From an uncultured Oscillospiraceae bacterium (GTDB lineage Bacteria; Bacillota; Clostridia; Oscillospirales; Oscillospiraceae): a DNA stretch of 64,000 bases. The stretch spans positions 22,758 through 86,757 of the forward strand of contig CAKTRJ010000004.1 of NCBI GenBank assembly GCA_934597345.1, in the 5' to 3' direction. Made by a program: the position numbers and the translations under genes. Below the pieces are notes generated by a model that did no database searches, was not told where the DNA came from, and was given only the letters and a program-made list of their open reading frames with translations. Of this stretch, positions 16,316 through 25,885 are shown piece after piece. Positions within the stretch are counted from its first letter, which is position 1. Each line of letters starts with the position of its first letter.

Positions 16316-17770
16316 CTACTCTGCGTTATCGTTTTTTTCGGACAGGTCGTAGATATAGAACCACGAGCCGGTGACGGCGTAGTGGTCGTTCTCCACTTGA
16401 CATAGGATCACGAACCGGTCATCGTCCAGCCAGGTGATATCACGTTCCAGAACCTCCGGGTCAAGGCCGCTCCGTTCCAGCAGGAAGCCGCCGTCCAGGC
16501 CCAGCACGGCGATGTTGTCGTGGGAGAATATATGCCCCGGTTCACAGGCGGCCACCAGCAGCCGTGTGCCGCTGGGATTGGACACTGTCACGGTCGTTTG
16601 ATGCAGCGCTTGGCGCTGCGGCAGCGTGTACCCCTCCACGGGGATGCGCTGGGCCGTTTTCAGGTCGATCAGTGTCACGCTTCTGTCCTCCGCCACCTCC
16701 ATGGCCAGCCGTCCGCCGTTCATTTGCAGCCTGGGAAGGAACACCAGTCCCGGTATGGTGCGGTACCCGTCGTCCGCGTTCAACGGGATACCGTCAAACA
16801 GCGGCAGCTTTTCCAGAGTGTTCAGGTCGATGCGGCAGCCGTAGATCAGGCCGGAGGGCGTCTCGCCCTCCTCCAGCCACCAGCAGACCAGCTTATCCTC
16901 CAGCACCTTGGCGTTATAGGAACCGGAAAAGTCGGCGTCCCGCGGGAACAAGTGGCCGCACAGCTCAGATACATGATACGATTTGCCGCTCAGCGTGTCA
17001 AAATAGACGTAGTCCATCGCATCCTCTGAAAATGTGGGCAGCAGCCAGCGGCTGAAGTCCTCCGAGTGCCAGGCGTAGTTGGGGTGGTAATGGTAAGACA
17101 ATTCGCTCAGGTCAAAGGCGGCCAGCGGCTCGACGAACTCTCCGGTACGCAGGTTCGCCAGCAGGGGATAACGCTCCTCCAGCACGATCAGATACTGCTC
17201 AGGTGAACCGCCCCACAGTCCCCACTCCGGTCCGCTGGGGGAGAGCTGTCTTGCCTCGTCCAGCGTAGGTACCCAGGTCTTGGCCACCTGGCCGTCGTGC
17301 GCCGCCCAGTCGAACACGATGCGGTATGTTTTGCCGCGATAGGTGCAGGTCTGGTCAAAGCGGTGGTTCTCCTGCCGCACCAGCTCGCCGTTTTCATAGG
17401 CATAAGCGGCATAATGGCTGCCTTGCTTGTATTCTGTCTCGTCGGTACAGACAACGAACATACCGCCCTGCAAATAAGCGTAATCGGGAATAAAAATATA
17501 ATCCGCCTGAATGTTTCCCTGCAGCGTCACGGATTGGATGACCTCCTCGCGGGGCGGCGTCTCTTTCACCGTGAACAGCGACAGTACCCGCTGCCGGAAA
17601 TCCACATCCGCCGCCATGGCGGTGGTGAAGCACAGCAGCACGATCAGCACGGCGGCCAGCAGGTATACGCCGATGGCGCACCGCTTTTTGCCGTACAGCC
17701 GCCGCTCCGTTTCTGTCAGAAAGCTGTCCTGCACATCGGTCAGGGCGTCGAACAATGCGTAGGCATCCAT
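16316..17770 (-). CDS. Single-pass membrane protein encoded with an ECF sigma factor (possible anti-sigma/sensor)
   Basis: 484 aa: a cytoplasmic N-terminal stretch of about 30 residues, one membrane helix (about 32-53), then a large external domain rich in Trp, Tyr and beta-type segments that could form a propeller-like sensor. The ATG overlaps the sigma factor's stop (TGATG), with AAAGGAGG upstream, so the two are translationally coupled. Position and topology fit an anti-sigma factor, but no ZAS-type zinc motif is visible; function is inferred. Confidence 0.72.
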   Translation of the reverse strand: MDAYALFDALTDVQDSFLTETERRLYGKKRCAIGVYLLAAVLIVLLCFTTAMAADVDFRQRVLSLFTVKETPPREEVIQSVTLQGNIQADYIFIPDYAYLQGGMFVVCTDETEYKQGSHYAAYAYENGELVRQENHRFDQTCTYRGKTYRIVFDWAAHDGQVAKTWVPTLDEARQLSPSGPEWGLWGGSPEQYLIVLEERYPLLANLRTGEFVEPLAAFDLSELSYHYHPNYAWHSEDFSRWLLPTFSEDAMDYVYFDTLSGKSYHVSELCGHLFPRDADFSGSYNAKVLEDKLVCWWLEEGETPSGLIYGCRIDLNTLEKLPLFDGIPLNADDGYRTIPGLVFLPRLQMNGGRLAMEVAEDRSVTLIDLKTAQRIPVEGYTLPQRQALHQTTVTVSNPSGTRLLVAACEPGHIFSHDNIAVLGLDGGFLLERSGLDPEVLERDITWLDDDRFVILCQVENDHYAVTGSWFYIYDLSEKNDNAE

Positions 17771-18324
17771 CAATACCCCTCCTTTTCCAGCGTCAGCCGC
17801 AGCTTTTCCCGCGTGCGGTGCAGCATGGACTTGACCTTGCTCTCGGAAAAGCCGAACTGCCGGGCGATGTCCTTTACCGCCGCGCCGTACCAGTACCGGG
17901 CCAGAAACACCTGGCGCTGGGTTGCGGGCAGGTCAGCAAGAAAACGGTTCAGAAGCCGTACCAATTCATGGCTCTCCATGGCCGCCTGCGCGTCGCTGCC
18001 GCCGGGGACGCACTCGCCCAGCTCCTCCAGAGCCAGCGCCGTCTCACCGCCGCCGCGCTTCAGCCGCCCCTGATAGCGCAGGCGCTGAAGGGACAGGCGG
18101 CGGGTCAGCTTGCCGAAGAACAGCCGCAGCACCGACGGCCGGTGGGGCGGCATGGCGTTCCACGCCGCCAGCCAGGTATCCGACAGGCACTCCTGCGTGT
18201 CTTCGTTATTTTGCAGCAGGCCATAGGCGATATGGCTGCAATAAGCGCCGTATTTCGTGTTGCTTTCGGCAATGGCCTGCTCCGACCGCTGCCAGTACAG
18301 CGCGACAATGGCGCTGTCCTCCAT
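17770..18324 (-). CDS. ECF RNA polymerase sigma factor
   Basis: 184 aa. Region 2 (about residues 20-60) is followed by region 4 (about 120-180) with the helix-turn-helix AVKDIARQFGFSESKVKS and MLHRTREKLR. I chose the ATG at 18324 with GGAGG 8 nt upstream over a GTG three codons earlier. Region 2 contains LLQNNEDTQECLSDTWLAAW, typical of the family. First gene of a three-gene unit with a membrane protein and a lipoprotein, so it probably responds to an envelope signal. Confidence 0.9.
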   Translation of the reverse strand: MEDSAIVALYWQRSEQAIAESNTKYGAYCSHIAYGLLQNNEDTQECLSDTWLAAWNAMPPHRPSVLRLFFGKLTRRLSLQRLRYQGRLKRGGGETALALEELGECVPGGSDAQAAMESHELVRLLNRFLADLPATQRQVFLARYWYGAAVKDIARQFGFSESKVKSMLHRTREKLRLTLEKEGY

Positions 18325-18470
18325 GGTCCTCACCTCCCGGGATCGCTCTTACCCTTCTACTTGCCGTTTCCTGCCGCAGGTCGCATGAGGGCTCTTGATT
18401 TATTTTAAAGAAATGGCGGCGCTTTCACAAGAGGGAACCGGAAATTTTACGGGCCGGCGTTCCGGACGGC

Positions 18471-18510
18471 AAAAAAGGAATGGCATGCCCATGCATGCCA
18501 TTCCTTTTTT
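18471..18510 (-). terminator. Terminator of the V-type ATPase operon
   Basis: AAAAAAGGAATGGCATG (18471-18487), 6-nt loop, CATGCCATTCCTTTTTT (18494-18510), overlapping the ntpK stop. T-tracts on both strands make it bidirectional. The stretch 18325-18470 shows nothing else. Confidence 0.9.
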
Positions 18511-18943
18511 ATTGCAGCAGCAGCAAACTGAACACCAGCGTGAACAGAGCCACCGTTTCGATGATGCCGATGACGATGAAGTAGTTGGCCGTGCCCTTTC
18601 CGGTCTCGCCCAGCGCGTCGGCGGAGGCGGCGGCCACCTTGCCCTGGAAGAAGGCGGACAGGCCGATGGCCAGACCCGCGAAGATGCCGGTGAACATAGC
18701 CAGCGCCGCGTCACAGCCGCCCTCCACGGCGCTGCGGATGAAGTTCATCAGCAGGAAGCCATAGATGGTCTGGGTCAGCGGTGCGCCGGAGAAGGCCACC
18801 ATAATGAAGGGAGCGGGCTTGCCGTTGGCGTAGCACTTTTTCCACGCGCCCACAGAAGCCTGAGCGGCAAAGCCGGAACCGAACGCGGAGCCCATGGCGG
18901 ACAGGCCCAGAGCGCACGCCATACCAATAAATTCGATACTCAT
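18509..18943 (-). CDS. ntpK: V-type ATPase subunit K (membrane rotor ring), probably Na+-binding
   Basis: Proteolipid of 144 aa with four membrane helices (two hairpins), forming the rotor ring. The essential carboxylate is Glu129 in GIIETVALF (helix 4). Thr57, Gln58, Tyr61 and Gln100 lie at spacings matching, from memory, the Na+ ligands of Enterococcus hirae NtpK (Thr64, Gln65, Tyr68, Gln110, Glu139). This suggests Na+ rather than H+ coupling. Last gene of the E-DUF2764-A-B-D-I-K operon. Confidence 0.93.
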   Translation of the reverse strand: MSIEFIGMACALGLSAMGSAFGSGFAAQASVGAWKKCYANGKPAPFIMVAFSGAPLTQTIYGFLLMNFIRSAVEGGCDAALAMFTGIFAGLAIGLSAFFQGKVAAASADALGETGKGTANYFIVIGIIETVALFTLVFSLLLLQ

Positions 18944-18961
18944 AATTGATCTCCTATTCGT

Positions 18962-20788
18962 TTATTTCTTGATTTTATCGCGTTTTCTGAAGGGATCGTA
19001 GGCAATACCGGCCCACTCCATGCCCAACTGACCGGAGAACTCCAACAGGTTCAGCCGCACGCCGTGAACCACCACGGACAGCAGGCCCATGACGATGTTC
19101 AGCCCGTGGCCGATCAGCAGGATCAGAATGGCGGCGATCACCAGCGGGCCCTTGAAGCCGAAAGCCATGTTGTTGAAGCTCTGGGCGATGGCCAGAGACG
19201 CCATGCCCACGGCGAACAGCCGGATATAGCTCATGATGTTGCCGAAGGCGCTGATGGTGTTGAGGAACACCGTAAAGGCGTTGCCAAGGCCCGCTTTCAG
19301 GCCCTGGGCAAAGGTCTTGTCCGGAGCCATACCGCCGAAGCACACCACCAGCAGGAAGCCCGCAATGACCACGCAGGCCACGGGGATCAGATTCACCTGC
19401 TGGCCGATGACCAGATACAGTACCACGAAATACAGCGCGTCGATGGCGGCCAGCCAGCCCAGATCGGCCACCCAGCTGAGATCACGCTCCTTCAGCTTGC
19501 GGCGGATATTCATGACGCAGGCAAGGGACAGCTGCACCGTACCCAGAATGAAGCAGAACTTCATGATGGTGTTCTGCTGGGTGGTGGTGGAGACGTTGAA
19601 GTACGCCGGGTAATTGGCAAAGGTGGGGATCACCAGCCGTTTCAGGAAGGGTACGTTCATGGCCTGCTCCAGACCGAACCATGTGCCGGTCAGCGCGCCC
19701 CATAGGATGGTGGCGATGGACAGCACCCACAGAAGCTGCACGGCGGTGGAGGCTTTCTTGTTCTTCACCGTCAGCGCCAGCGCCGCCAGCAGGAACAGGC
19801 AGCCGTATCCGGCGTCGCCGATGATCATGGCGAAGAACAGGGTAAAGAACCCCAGGAACCAGAAGGAAATGTCGTACTCCCGATAGCCGGGGACGGTGCC
19901 CAGAATGTCGAACACCGGGATCATCAGACGGGTGACCTTGTTGTACTTCACCTTGGTGGGCACCTTGTCATCGTCGTTGGCGGGATCCTCCATGGCCCAC
20001 GCCCAATGGGCCTCGGCAGCGGCCTTCTTGAAGCCGTCCGCGTCCGCCGCCGGAAGATAACCGGATAGCCACACCAGTCCGTCCTGACTCTGGGACGTGT
20101 TGCTGACCGCGGAGTATTCGGCGGCGTTCTGGGTTTTGAGCATCTGGTCATGGATGCTGGGCAGATGGGCCGCCGCCTGGGTCAGGAAGGTCTCGCAGTC
20201 CGCAAGTCCCTGTGCGCAGTCCCGCTGCTCCTGCTCCAGCTCATCCAGTCCCTTTTCGGGAATGGGGAACTCCGTGGCAGCGTATCCGGCGGGCAATGGC
20301 GCGAAGGCCGCCAGCGTGGGCATCTTGCCTACCGGAGCCAGCCGCACGAAGCGGACGTCCGGGTCGGCGTCCAGCACGGCCAGGGTCTTTTTATCGGTGC
20401 GGTAAATGTGGATATCCCAGCCCTGTTCTTTCAATTCCCGCAGCTCCGCCGGAGCGAAACGGCCCCATTCAGCCAGCTTTTCCGCGGCGGCATGGGCGGC
20501 GGTCTGCTGCTCCAGCAGCGCCTTTTTGCGGCTCATGCAGTCGGACAGCTGCTGATAGAAGGCTTCAAATTCGTTGTCGGACAGCACCGCCGTCTCCTGC
20601 GGGGTCTTGGGATACTCCTGCAGCGTCATCGCCATCCGGGACAGCTGGGCAAAGCGCTCCAGATGCCGCTGGTCGGCGCCGGCCTTCTCCGCGAAGTGGA
20701 CGATGCCCAGCTCACGGAGCTTATCCAGCAACGCGGCCTTTTCCGAGGCGGCCGCCACGATGTGGACGACCTTCATTTTTTCGATCAT
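18962..20788 (-). CDS. ntpI: V-type ATPase subunit I (membrane stator)
   Basis: 608 aa. The soluble N-terminal half (about 1-310) has coiled-coil stretches that bind the peripheral stalk. The C-terminal half has about seven membrane helices, with the conserved ion-channel arginine in MSYIRLFAVGMASLAIA. It contacts the K ring and carries ions across the membrane. Its ATG overlaps the ntpD stop codon by four bases (20785-20788). Confidence 0.95.
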   Translation of the reverse strand: MIEKMKVVHIVAAASEKAALLDKLRELGIVHFAEKAGADQRHLERFAQLSRMAMTLQEYPKTPQETAVLSDNEFEAFYQQLSDCMSRKKALLEQQTAAHAAAEKLAEWGRFAPAELRELKEQGWDIHIYRTDKKTLAVLDADPDVRFVRLAPVGKMPTLAAFAPLPAGYAATEFPIPEKGLDELEQEQRDCAQGLADCETFLTQAAAHLPSIHDQMLKTQNAAEYSAVSNTSQSQDGLVWLSGYLPAADADGFKKAAAEAHWAWAMEDPANDDDKVPTKVKYNKVTRLMIPVFDILGTVPGYREYDISFWFLGFFTLFFAMIIGDAGYGCLFLLAALALTVKNKKASTAVQLLWVLSIATILWGALTGTWFGLEQAMNVPFLKRLVIPTFANYPAYFNVSTTTQQNTIMKFCFILGTVQLSLACVMNIRRKLKERDLSWVADLGWLAAIDALYFVVLYLVIGQQVNLIPVACVVIAGFLLVVCFGGMAPDKTFAQGLKAGLGNAFTVFLNTISAFGNIMSYIRLFAVGMASLAIAQSFNNMAFGFKGPLVIAAILILLIGHGLNIVMGLLSVVVHGVRLNLLEFSGQLGMEWAGIAYDPFRKRDKIKK

Positions 20789-21399
20789 CGGCCCACCTCC
20801 TGCAGCTTCTTCTTGGCGATCTTGCCCCGCACCACGGCGGAGGTCTGCTGGTCGCCCAGGTAGATGCCGATGACCCGGATATTCTCCTTGGCCTCGGGGA
20901 TCTTCACCTTCTCAAACAGGTTCACCCGCTGGGCTGTGGCACGCAGCTCCCGCTCCAGCAGCGTCACCCGCTGGCGCAGCGTTTTGGCCATAGCGTCCAG
21001 CCCGGCGATCTCCCGCAGCCGTACCGCCGCGGTGTCCACCCACAGGGGGTAGTCCGCCACATCATATCGGATGTCCTCAAAGGTCAGCTCCTGAAACACC
21101 GGCACGGTGACGCCGGCGATGTTCTCCTGTCCGCACACCACGCTGCGGGGGCGGACAAGGGTCTCCAGTCGCTTGTCCGGCGGGAAGCTGTCGTTCTCCG
21201 CGAAGACGGCCACCCAGTCGTCCAGTCCGGCCACCGCCGCCTGACGCTGGCGCTCCACCTGCTCCAGCTGTGCCGCGGCCTGCATGACCACGGCCTGCAG
21301 CTGCTGCTTTTTCAGCTGCAAGGTGGGCAGATACCGCTGGAACTGCTTCAGCCGGTCCTTCTGCACCTTCAGCTCATTTTTCGTTAGTTTGACAGCCAT
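20785..21399 (-). CDS. ntpD: V-type ATPase subunit D (central shaft)
   Basis: 204 aa, mostly long helices, coiled-coil at both ends; starts MAVKLTKNELKVQKDRLKQF, typical of the rotor shaft that turns inside A3B3. It overlaps ntpI by four bases and follows ntpB by 10 nt. No gene for the shaft partner subunit F is visible in this operon. Confidence 0.94.
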   Translation of the reverse strand: MAVKLTKNELKVQKDRLKQFQRYLPTLQLKKQQLQAVVMQAAAQLEQVERQRQAAVAGLDDWVAVFAENDSFPPDKRLETLVRPRSVVCGQENIAGVTVPVFQELTFEDIRYDVADYPLWVDTAAVRLREIAGLDAMAKTLRQRVTLLERELRATAQRVNLFEKVKIPEAKENIRVIGIYLGDQQTSAVVRGKIAKKKLQEVGR

Positions 21400-21409
21400 A
21401 GGCGCACCT

Positions 21410-22705
21410 TCATTCCACGGCGTCGCGCTTGGGCCACCGCTCCTGGATGAGGCTGGTCTTCAGGCCCGTCTCGTTGGGCTCGAAGCACTCGGCCAGGATC
21501 TCCCAGCCCAGATCCAGCGCCTCCTCCAGCGGGATGTTCACGCTCAGATCCATCAGCTTCGTTTCAAACAGATGGCCGTATTTCAGCAGCTTCTCGTCCC
21601 ACTCGGACATCATGAAGCCCATGGACTTCTTCTCCAAACTCTCCTTATAGGCGCTGTAAAGCCGGATCATGCCGTCCATCAGCGCCCGGTGGTCGCTGCG
21701 TGTCTTGCCGTTCACGTTCTGCTTCAGGCGGGACAGCGAGCCGAACGGCTCGATGTGGCCGTTTTTCAGGTAGTACTGCCCCTCGGTGATATAACCTGTG
21801 TTGTCGGGGACGGGGTGTGTCACGTCGTCGCCGGGCATGGTGGTCACGCCCAAAATGGTGATCGACCCCGCGCCCTCAAAGTCCACAGCCTTTTCATACC
21901 GGGATGCCAGGCAGCTGTACAGGTCGCCGGGATAGCCGCGGTTGGAGGGCACCTGCTCCATGGTGATGGCCATTTCCTTCTGGGCGTCGGCGTAGTTGGT
22001 CATGTCCGTCAGCAGCACCAGCACCCGCTTTCCGGCCAGTGCGAACTGCTCCGCCACGGCCAGCGCCATATCCGGCACCAGCGTACATTCCACGGTGGGG
22101 TCGGAGGCGGTGTGGATGAACATCACCGTGCGGCCCATGGCGCCGCTCTTTTCCAGCGTGTCCCGGAAATAGAGATAGTCGTCGTATTTCAGTCCCATGC
22201 CGCCCAGCACGATCACGTCCACCTGCGCCTGCATGGCGATGCGGGACAGCAGCTGGTTGTACGGCTCGCCGGACACGGAGAAGATGGGCAGCTTCTGGCT
22301 TTCCACCAGCGTGTTGAACACGTCGATCATGGGGATGCCGGTGCGGATCATCTTGTTGGGGACGATACGTTTGGAGGGGTTCACGGAGGGACCGCCGATG
22401 GGGATCATGTTCTCCGTCAGGGCCGGGCCGTTGTCACGGGGGACGCCCGCGCCGTCAAAGACGCGGCCCAGCAGATGGTCGGAGAAGGACACCATCATGG
22501 GGCGGCCCAGAAAACGGACGGGATCCGTGGTGCTGACGCCCTGGGTGCCGCTGAACACCTGCAAGGTCACCAGATTCTTGTCCAGCTTGATGACGTTGGC
22601 GTAGCTGTCGCCCACCAGCGCCAGATCGCCGTTACGGACGCCGGAGGCCCGGACAGTCACCACGTTGCCAACGATGGATTCGATTTTCGTGTAAACTTTC
22701 TGCAT
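21410..22705 (-). CDS. ntpB: V-type ATPase subunit B (non-catalytic)
   Basis: 431 aa, a regulatory nucleotide-binding-fold subunit that alternates with A in the hexameric head. It lacks a Walker A lysine loop, as expected, and contains the family stretches [20 protein letters not shown] and [12 protein letters not shown] length near 430 is slightly short for the family (about 460) but no domain is missing. 13 nt after ntpA. Confidence 0.96.
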   Translation of the reverse strand: MQKVYTKIESIVGNVVTVRASGVRNGDLALVGDSYANVIKLDKNLVTLQVFSGTQGVSTTDPVRFLGRPMMVSFSDHLLGRVFDGAGVPRDNGPALTENMIPIGGPSVNPSKRIVPNKMIRTGIPMIDVFNTLVESQKLPIFSVSGEPYNQLLSRIAMQAQVDVIVLGGMGLKYDDYLYFRDTLEKSGAMGRTVMFIHTASDPTVECTLVPDMALAVAEQFALAGKRVLVLLTDMTNYADAQKEMAITMEQVPSNRGYPGDLYSCLASRYEKAVDFEGAGSITILGVTTMPGDDVTHPVPDNTGYITEGQYYLKNGHIEPFGSLSRLKQNVNGKTRSDHRALMDGMIRLYSAYKESLEKKSMGFMMSEWDEKLLKYGHLFETKLMDLSVNIPLEEALDLGWEILAECFEPNETGLKTSLIQERWPKRDAVE

Positions 22706-22718
22706 ATTGACTCACCTC

Positions 22719-24446
22719 TCAAAGCGCCGCCTTGCTCAGGTAAAAGTCCTTGAGCCGTTTTTCCTGCGCCTCGAACTCCGGCGTCCGGAACTCGGTGTTG
22801 TGCCAGTCCAGAAACTCCTGACGGAGCTGGTTGAAGAAGGCGCGGATCTCTTTCTTGTCGCTGAGCTTGAAATCGCGTTTCAGCACATCGTACAGCACGT
22901 CGAACTCGTGGCGCTGGCGGTCGGGGCCGCAGGCCGCGTCGATGGGATCGAAGGAGTTCTGCTGGAGATACACCGCGTCCAGCAGCTCGCCCTTCTGGTA
23001 AACGATATAATCCTCGGCGGAGGTGCCCTCCTCACCGATGACCTTCATCATCTGGTTGATCTCGCTGCTGCGCTTGAGGATGGCGCGGGCCTGCTCCACC
23101 CGCTCCATATCCACCACGCCCTGATACTTGGACCAGGAGTCGATGGGGTGGATGGCGGGGTATTTGCGGGCGTCGGAGCGCTCGCGGGACAGGCCGTGGA
23201 ACGCGCCCACCACCTTCAGCGTGGCCTGTGTCACAGGCTCCTCAAAGTTGCCGCCTGCGGGGGACACGGTGCCGCCGATGGTGACAGAGGCGATCTTGCC
23301 GTCCTTCAGCCGCACCTTACCGGCGCGCTCATAGAAGGCGGCGATGACGGATTCCAGATAGGCAGGGAAGGCTTCCTCGCCGGGGATCTCCTCCAGACGG
23401 CCGCTCATCTCACGCATGGCCTGTGCCCAGCGGCTGGTGGAGTCCGCCAGCAGCAGCACGTCCAGCCCTATCTGGCGATAGTACTCCGCCATGGTGACGG
23501 CGGTGTACACCGATGCCTCACGGGCGGCCACAGGCATGGAGGAGGTATTGCAGATGATAATGGTGCGCTCCATCAGAGAGCGTCCGGTGCGGGGGTCGGT
23601 CAGCTCGGGGAACTCCGTCAGCACCTCCACCACCTCGCCGGCGCGCTCGCCGCAGGCGGCCACGATGACGATGTCCACGTCGGCGTTCTTGGCTTCCATG
23701 TGCTGCAGCACCGTTTTGCCTGCGCCGAAGGGGCCGGGCACGCAGAAGGTGCCGCCCTTGGCCACCGGCAGGAAGGTATCCACGCAGCGCAGCTGGGTCA
23801 CCAGCGTCTCGTCGGGGCGCAGACGCTCCTCATAGCAGCGGATGGGCTGCTTCACGGGCCAGGGGAACACCATGGTCAGCGCCTGCTCCTCGCCCTGCTC
23901 ATTCTCCACCACAGCCACGGTGTCCCGGACGTTATACACGCCCTTCTCCCGGATGGACTTCACCTTCCACTCGCCCTTCAGGTCGAAGGGTACCATGATG
24001 AGGTGGGTGAACAATCCCTCCGGCACGCTGCCAACCGCGTCGCCCGCGGTGACGGTGTCGCCGGGCTTTACCCGGGGTGTGAACTCCCAGTCCTTATTGG
24101 GGATGGGGTCCAGATATACGCCCCGCTCCAGGAAGTAGCCGCACTTTTCGGCCAGCTCCGGCAGGGGGTTCTGCAGACCGTCGAATACCTGGGTCAGCAG
24201 ACCGGGGCCCAGCTCCACGCTCATCAGCTCGCCGGAGAGCTCCACCTTGTCGCCTACCTGGATGCCGTTGGTCATTTCATAGATCTGCATACTGGCCGTG
24301 TCGCCGTTGACGCGGATGACCTCGCCCTTCAGGCGGTCGTCCCCCACCAGCACATAGCCCACTTCATTTTTACGCACGGAGCCGGAAAAGCTGGCGGACA
24401 CCAGATTCCCGTTCACTCCGGTCACATATCCTGTCACTTTGTCCAT
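22719..24446 (-). CDS. ntpA: V-type ATPase subunit A (catalytic)
   Basis: 575 aa catalytic subunit; Walker A GPFGAGKT (238-245, Lys244), with the inserted domain of V-type A subunits before it and DSTSRWAQAMRE after it. Hydrolyses or makes ATP at the A/B interfaces of the cytoplasmic head. 15 nt after the DUF2764 gene. Confidence 0.97.
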   Translation of the reverse strand: MDKVTGYVTGVNGNLVSASFSGSVRKNEVGYVLVGDDRLKGEVIRVNGDTASMQIYEMTNGIQVGDKVELSGELMSVELGPGLLTQVFDGLQNPLPELAEKCGYFLERGVYLDPIPNKDWEFTPRVKPGDTVTAGDAVGSVPEGLFTHLIMVPFDLKGEWKVKSIREKGVYNVRDTVAVVENEQGEEQALTMVFPWPVKQPIRCYEERLRPDETLVTQLRCVDTFLPVAKGGTFCVPGPFGAGKTVLQHMEAKNADVDIVIVAACGERAGEVVEVLTEFPELTDPRTGRSLMERTIIICNTSSMPVAAREASVYTAVTMAEYYRQIGLDVLLLADSTSRWAQAMREMSGRLEEIPGEEAFPAYLESVIAAFYERAGKVRLKDGKIASVTIGGTVSPAGGNFEEPVTQATLKVVGAFHGLSRERSDARKYPAIHPIDSWSKYQGVVDMERVEQARAILKRSSEINQMMKVIGEEGTSAEDYIVYQKGELLDAVYLQQNSFDPIDAACGPDRQRHEFDVLYDVLKRDFKLSDKKEIRAFFNQLRQEFLDWHNTEFRTPEFEAQEKRLKDFYLSKAAL

Positions 24447-24461
24447 TTTGATTCTCCTGTT

Positions 24462-24986
24462 TTATGATAGGCTGGCGACCTGCTGGCGGATGTTGGCCAT
24501 CAGGCCGTCAAAGGCCCGCTTGCCGGTCTCGTACCGGAAGCCCTGCTGCCGCTCCAGCAGCCGCAGCTTCATGGCGTAGCCGTACAGGGCGTGGTCGTCG
24601 AAATTATGCAGCCCGACCATATCGTCCAGGCGGCGGAATTCCAGCTCCAGCAGCAGACGCTCGCCCTCCAGCGGGTTCTCGGCGTTCACCGCCGCCGTCA
24701 CCGTCTGCACGACGGCGGCGTCCCGGTCGGCGGGGATGGGGCAAGGGCGGCCCAGCTTCACGCTGCGCTGATAGGTCAGCTCACGGGACAGGGCCTTGTA
24801 AAAGACAGCCCATTCCGAAAGCAGCGGCCCCTTGTCCGATTCCACCGTCAGCGTCTCCAGCGTCTGATACACCCCACCGCTTACCGCCGTCCTGCACATG
24901 GCGAGAAACGCGGCGTAATCCATGGGCGGCGTGCCCTGGGTCTTCAGCATGGGCAGGCTGGAGATCAGATAGTAATAGGAAGCCAC
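24462..24986 (-). CDS. DUF2764-family protein of V-type ATPase operons (probable subunit C counterpart)
   Basis: 174 aa, opening with YYYLISSLPML, the hallmark of DUF2764. It is found between E and A in V-type ATPase operons of Bacteroidetes, spirochaetes and Chlamydia types, where a usual subunit C gene is missing. It is acidic and helical with no membrane segment. In this operon no other C-like gene exists, so it probably links the rotor to subunit I in place of C; that role is inference from position. Confidence 0.82.
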   Translation of the reverse strand: MASYYYLISSLPMLKTQGTPPMDYAAFLAMCRTAVSGGVYQTLETLTVESDKGPLLSEWAVFYKALSRELTYQRSVKLGRPCPIPADRDAAVVQTVTAAVNAENPLEGERLLLELEFRRLDDMVGLHNFDDHALYGYAMKLRLLERQQGFRYETGKRAFDGLMANIRQQVASLS

Positions 24987-24998
24987 AGCGGCACCCCC

Positions 24999-25559
24999 TT
25001 ACAGGCGCGTGTCCCGGAAGAAGGGCATCAGCATGTCCGCGATCTCCTGCTCCGAGCAGTCGAAATAGCCGGAGCCGTCCTTGGCGGCCAGACGGAAGCC
25101 TGCGCCCACCTTTCGGGAGGGACGGATCTCAAGACCGGCTTTCAGCTCCTGGGCCAGCTCCTGACGGATGCCGTCCGTCACCTGAGCCACCTCCACGGCA
25201 TAGGCGGAGACGTCCTCGCCCTGCACCGCGGCCTGAATGAGCTTTGCCAGCGCCTGCTGATCCAGCGCCTTGCCCACATCGGCGGCCAGCAGCTTTTCAA
25301 ACTCCTTCTGCACCTCCTGCCGGAAGGCCAGCACCGCGTCCCGCTTGGCCTGCTCGGCGTTCAGCCGGGCACTGCTTTTGAATACCTCAATCTCCGCTTT
25401 GGCATCCTCCCGCAGCTTGTCCACCTCCGCCTTCGCGTTGGCCACAATGGTATCCGCCTGCTTCCGGGCGTCGGCCACAATGGCGGCGGCTTCCTTGTTG
25501 GCGCTGTCGATGCCGTCCTTTTTGATGGAAGAAACGAGATCCTGAATATGAAGTTCCAT
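24999..25559 (-). CDS. ntpE: V-type ATPase subunit E (peripheral stalk)
   Basis: 186 aa: a long helical N-terminal half (Ala/Lys/Glu-rich, ending about residue 105) and a globular C-terminal half ending FFRDTRL. Forms the peripheral stalk that holds the A/B head still. First gene of the operon. No subunit G/H gene is seen, although one could be encoded elsewhere. Confidence 0.9.
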   Translation of the reverse strand: MELHIQDLVSSIKKDGIDSANKEAAAIVADARKQADTIVANAKAEVDKLREDAKAEIEVFKSSARLNAEQAKRDAVLAFRQEVQKEFEKLLAADVGKALDQQALAKLIQAAVQGEDVSAYAVEVAQVTDGIRQELAQELKAGLEIRPSRKVGAGFRLAAKDGSGYFDCSEQEIADMLMPFFRDTRL

Positions 25560-25615
25560 ACAAATTCACCTTCTTCACAAAAATTCATAGATAATCCTGT
25601 AGGTATATTATATTT

Positions 25616-25644
25616 ACTATAGTACAAATTTTATGGATTTGCAA
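25616..25644 (-). promoter_or_regulatory. Promoter of the V-type ATPase operon
   Basis: Minus strand TTGCAA (25639-25644), 17-nt spacer, TATAGT (25616-25621), 57 nt before ntpE. The remainder of the gene-free stretch 25560-25885 (25645-25805) is AT-rich and shows nothing recognisable. Confidence 0.65.
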
Positions 25645-25805
25645 TAACTTTTGCGGGGCGTTTCAATTTAAATTGCTAATGTCACCTTTTACGGCGCGGG
25701 GTATACAAAATACCGGGGAACTGTTTCTGTGTCATGTCTGCATTTTAGCAGACTCCGCGGGCGAGTGCCATAGGCAAAACGGGCTGAGTGTACAAATTTG
25801 AGCAA

Positions 25806-25846
25806 AAAAGGAACCGGCACGCCTCGCAGGCGTGCCGGTTCCTTTT
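25806..25846 (-). terminator. Terminator after the carboxylate carrier gene
   Basis: AAAAGGAACCGGCACGCCT (25806-25824), CGC loop, AGGCGTGCCGGTTCCTTTT (25828-25846), followed by T residues on the minus strand. Confidence 0.9.
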
Positions 25847-25885
25847 ACGAAAGGAGAGCGGTATTGAGGAAGGTATGAGATAGGG

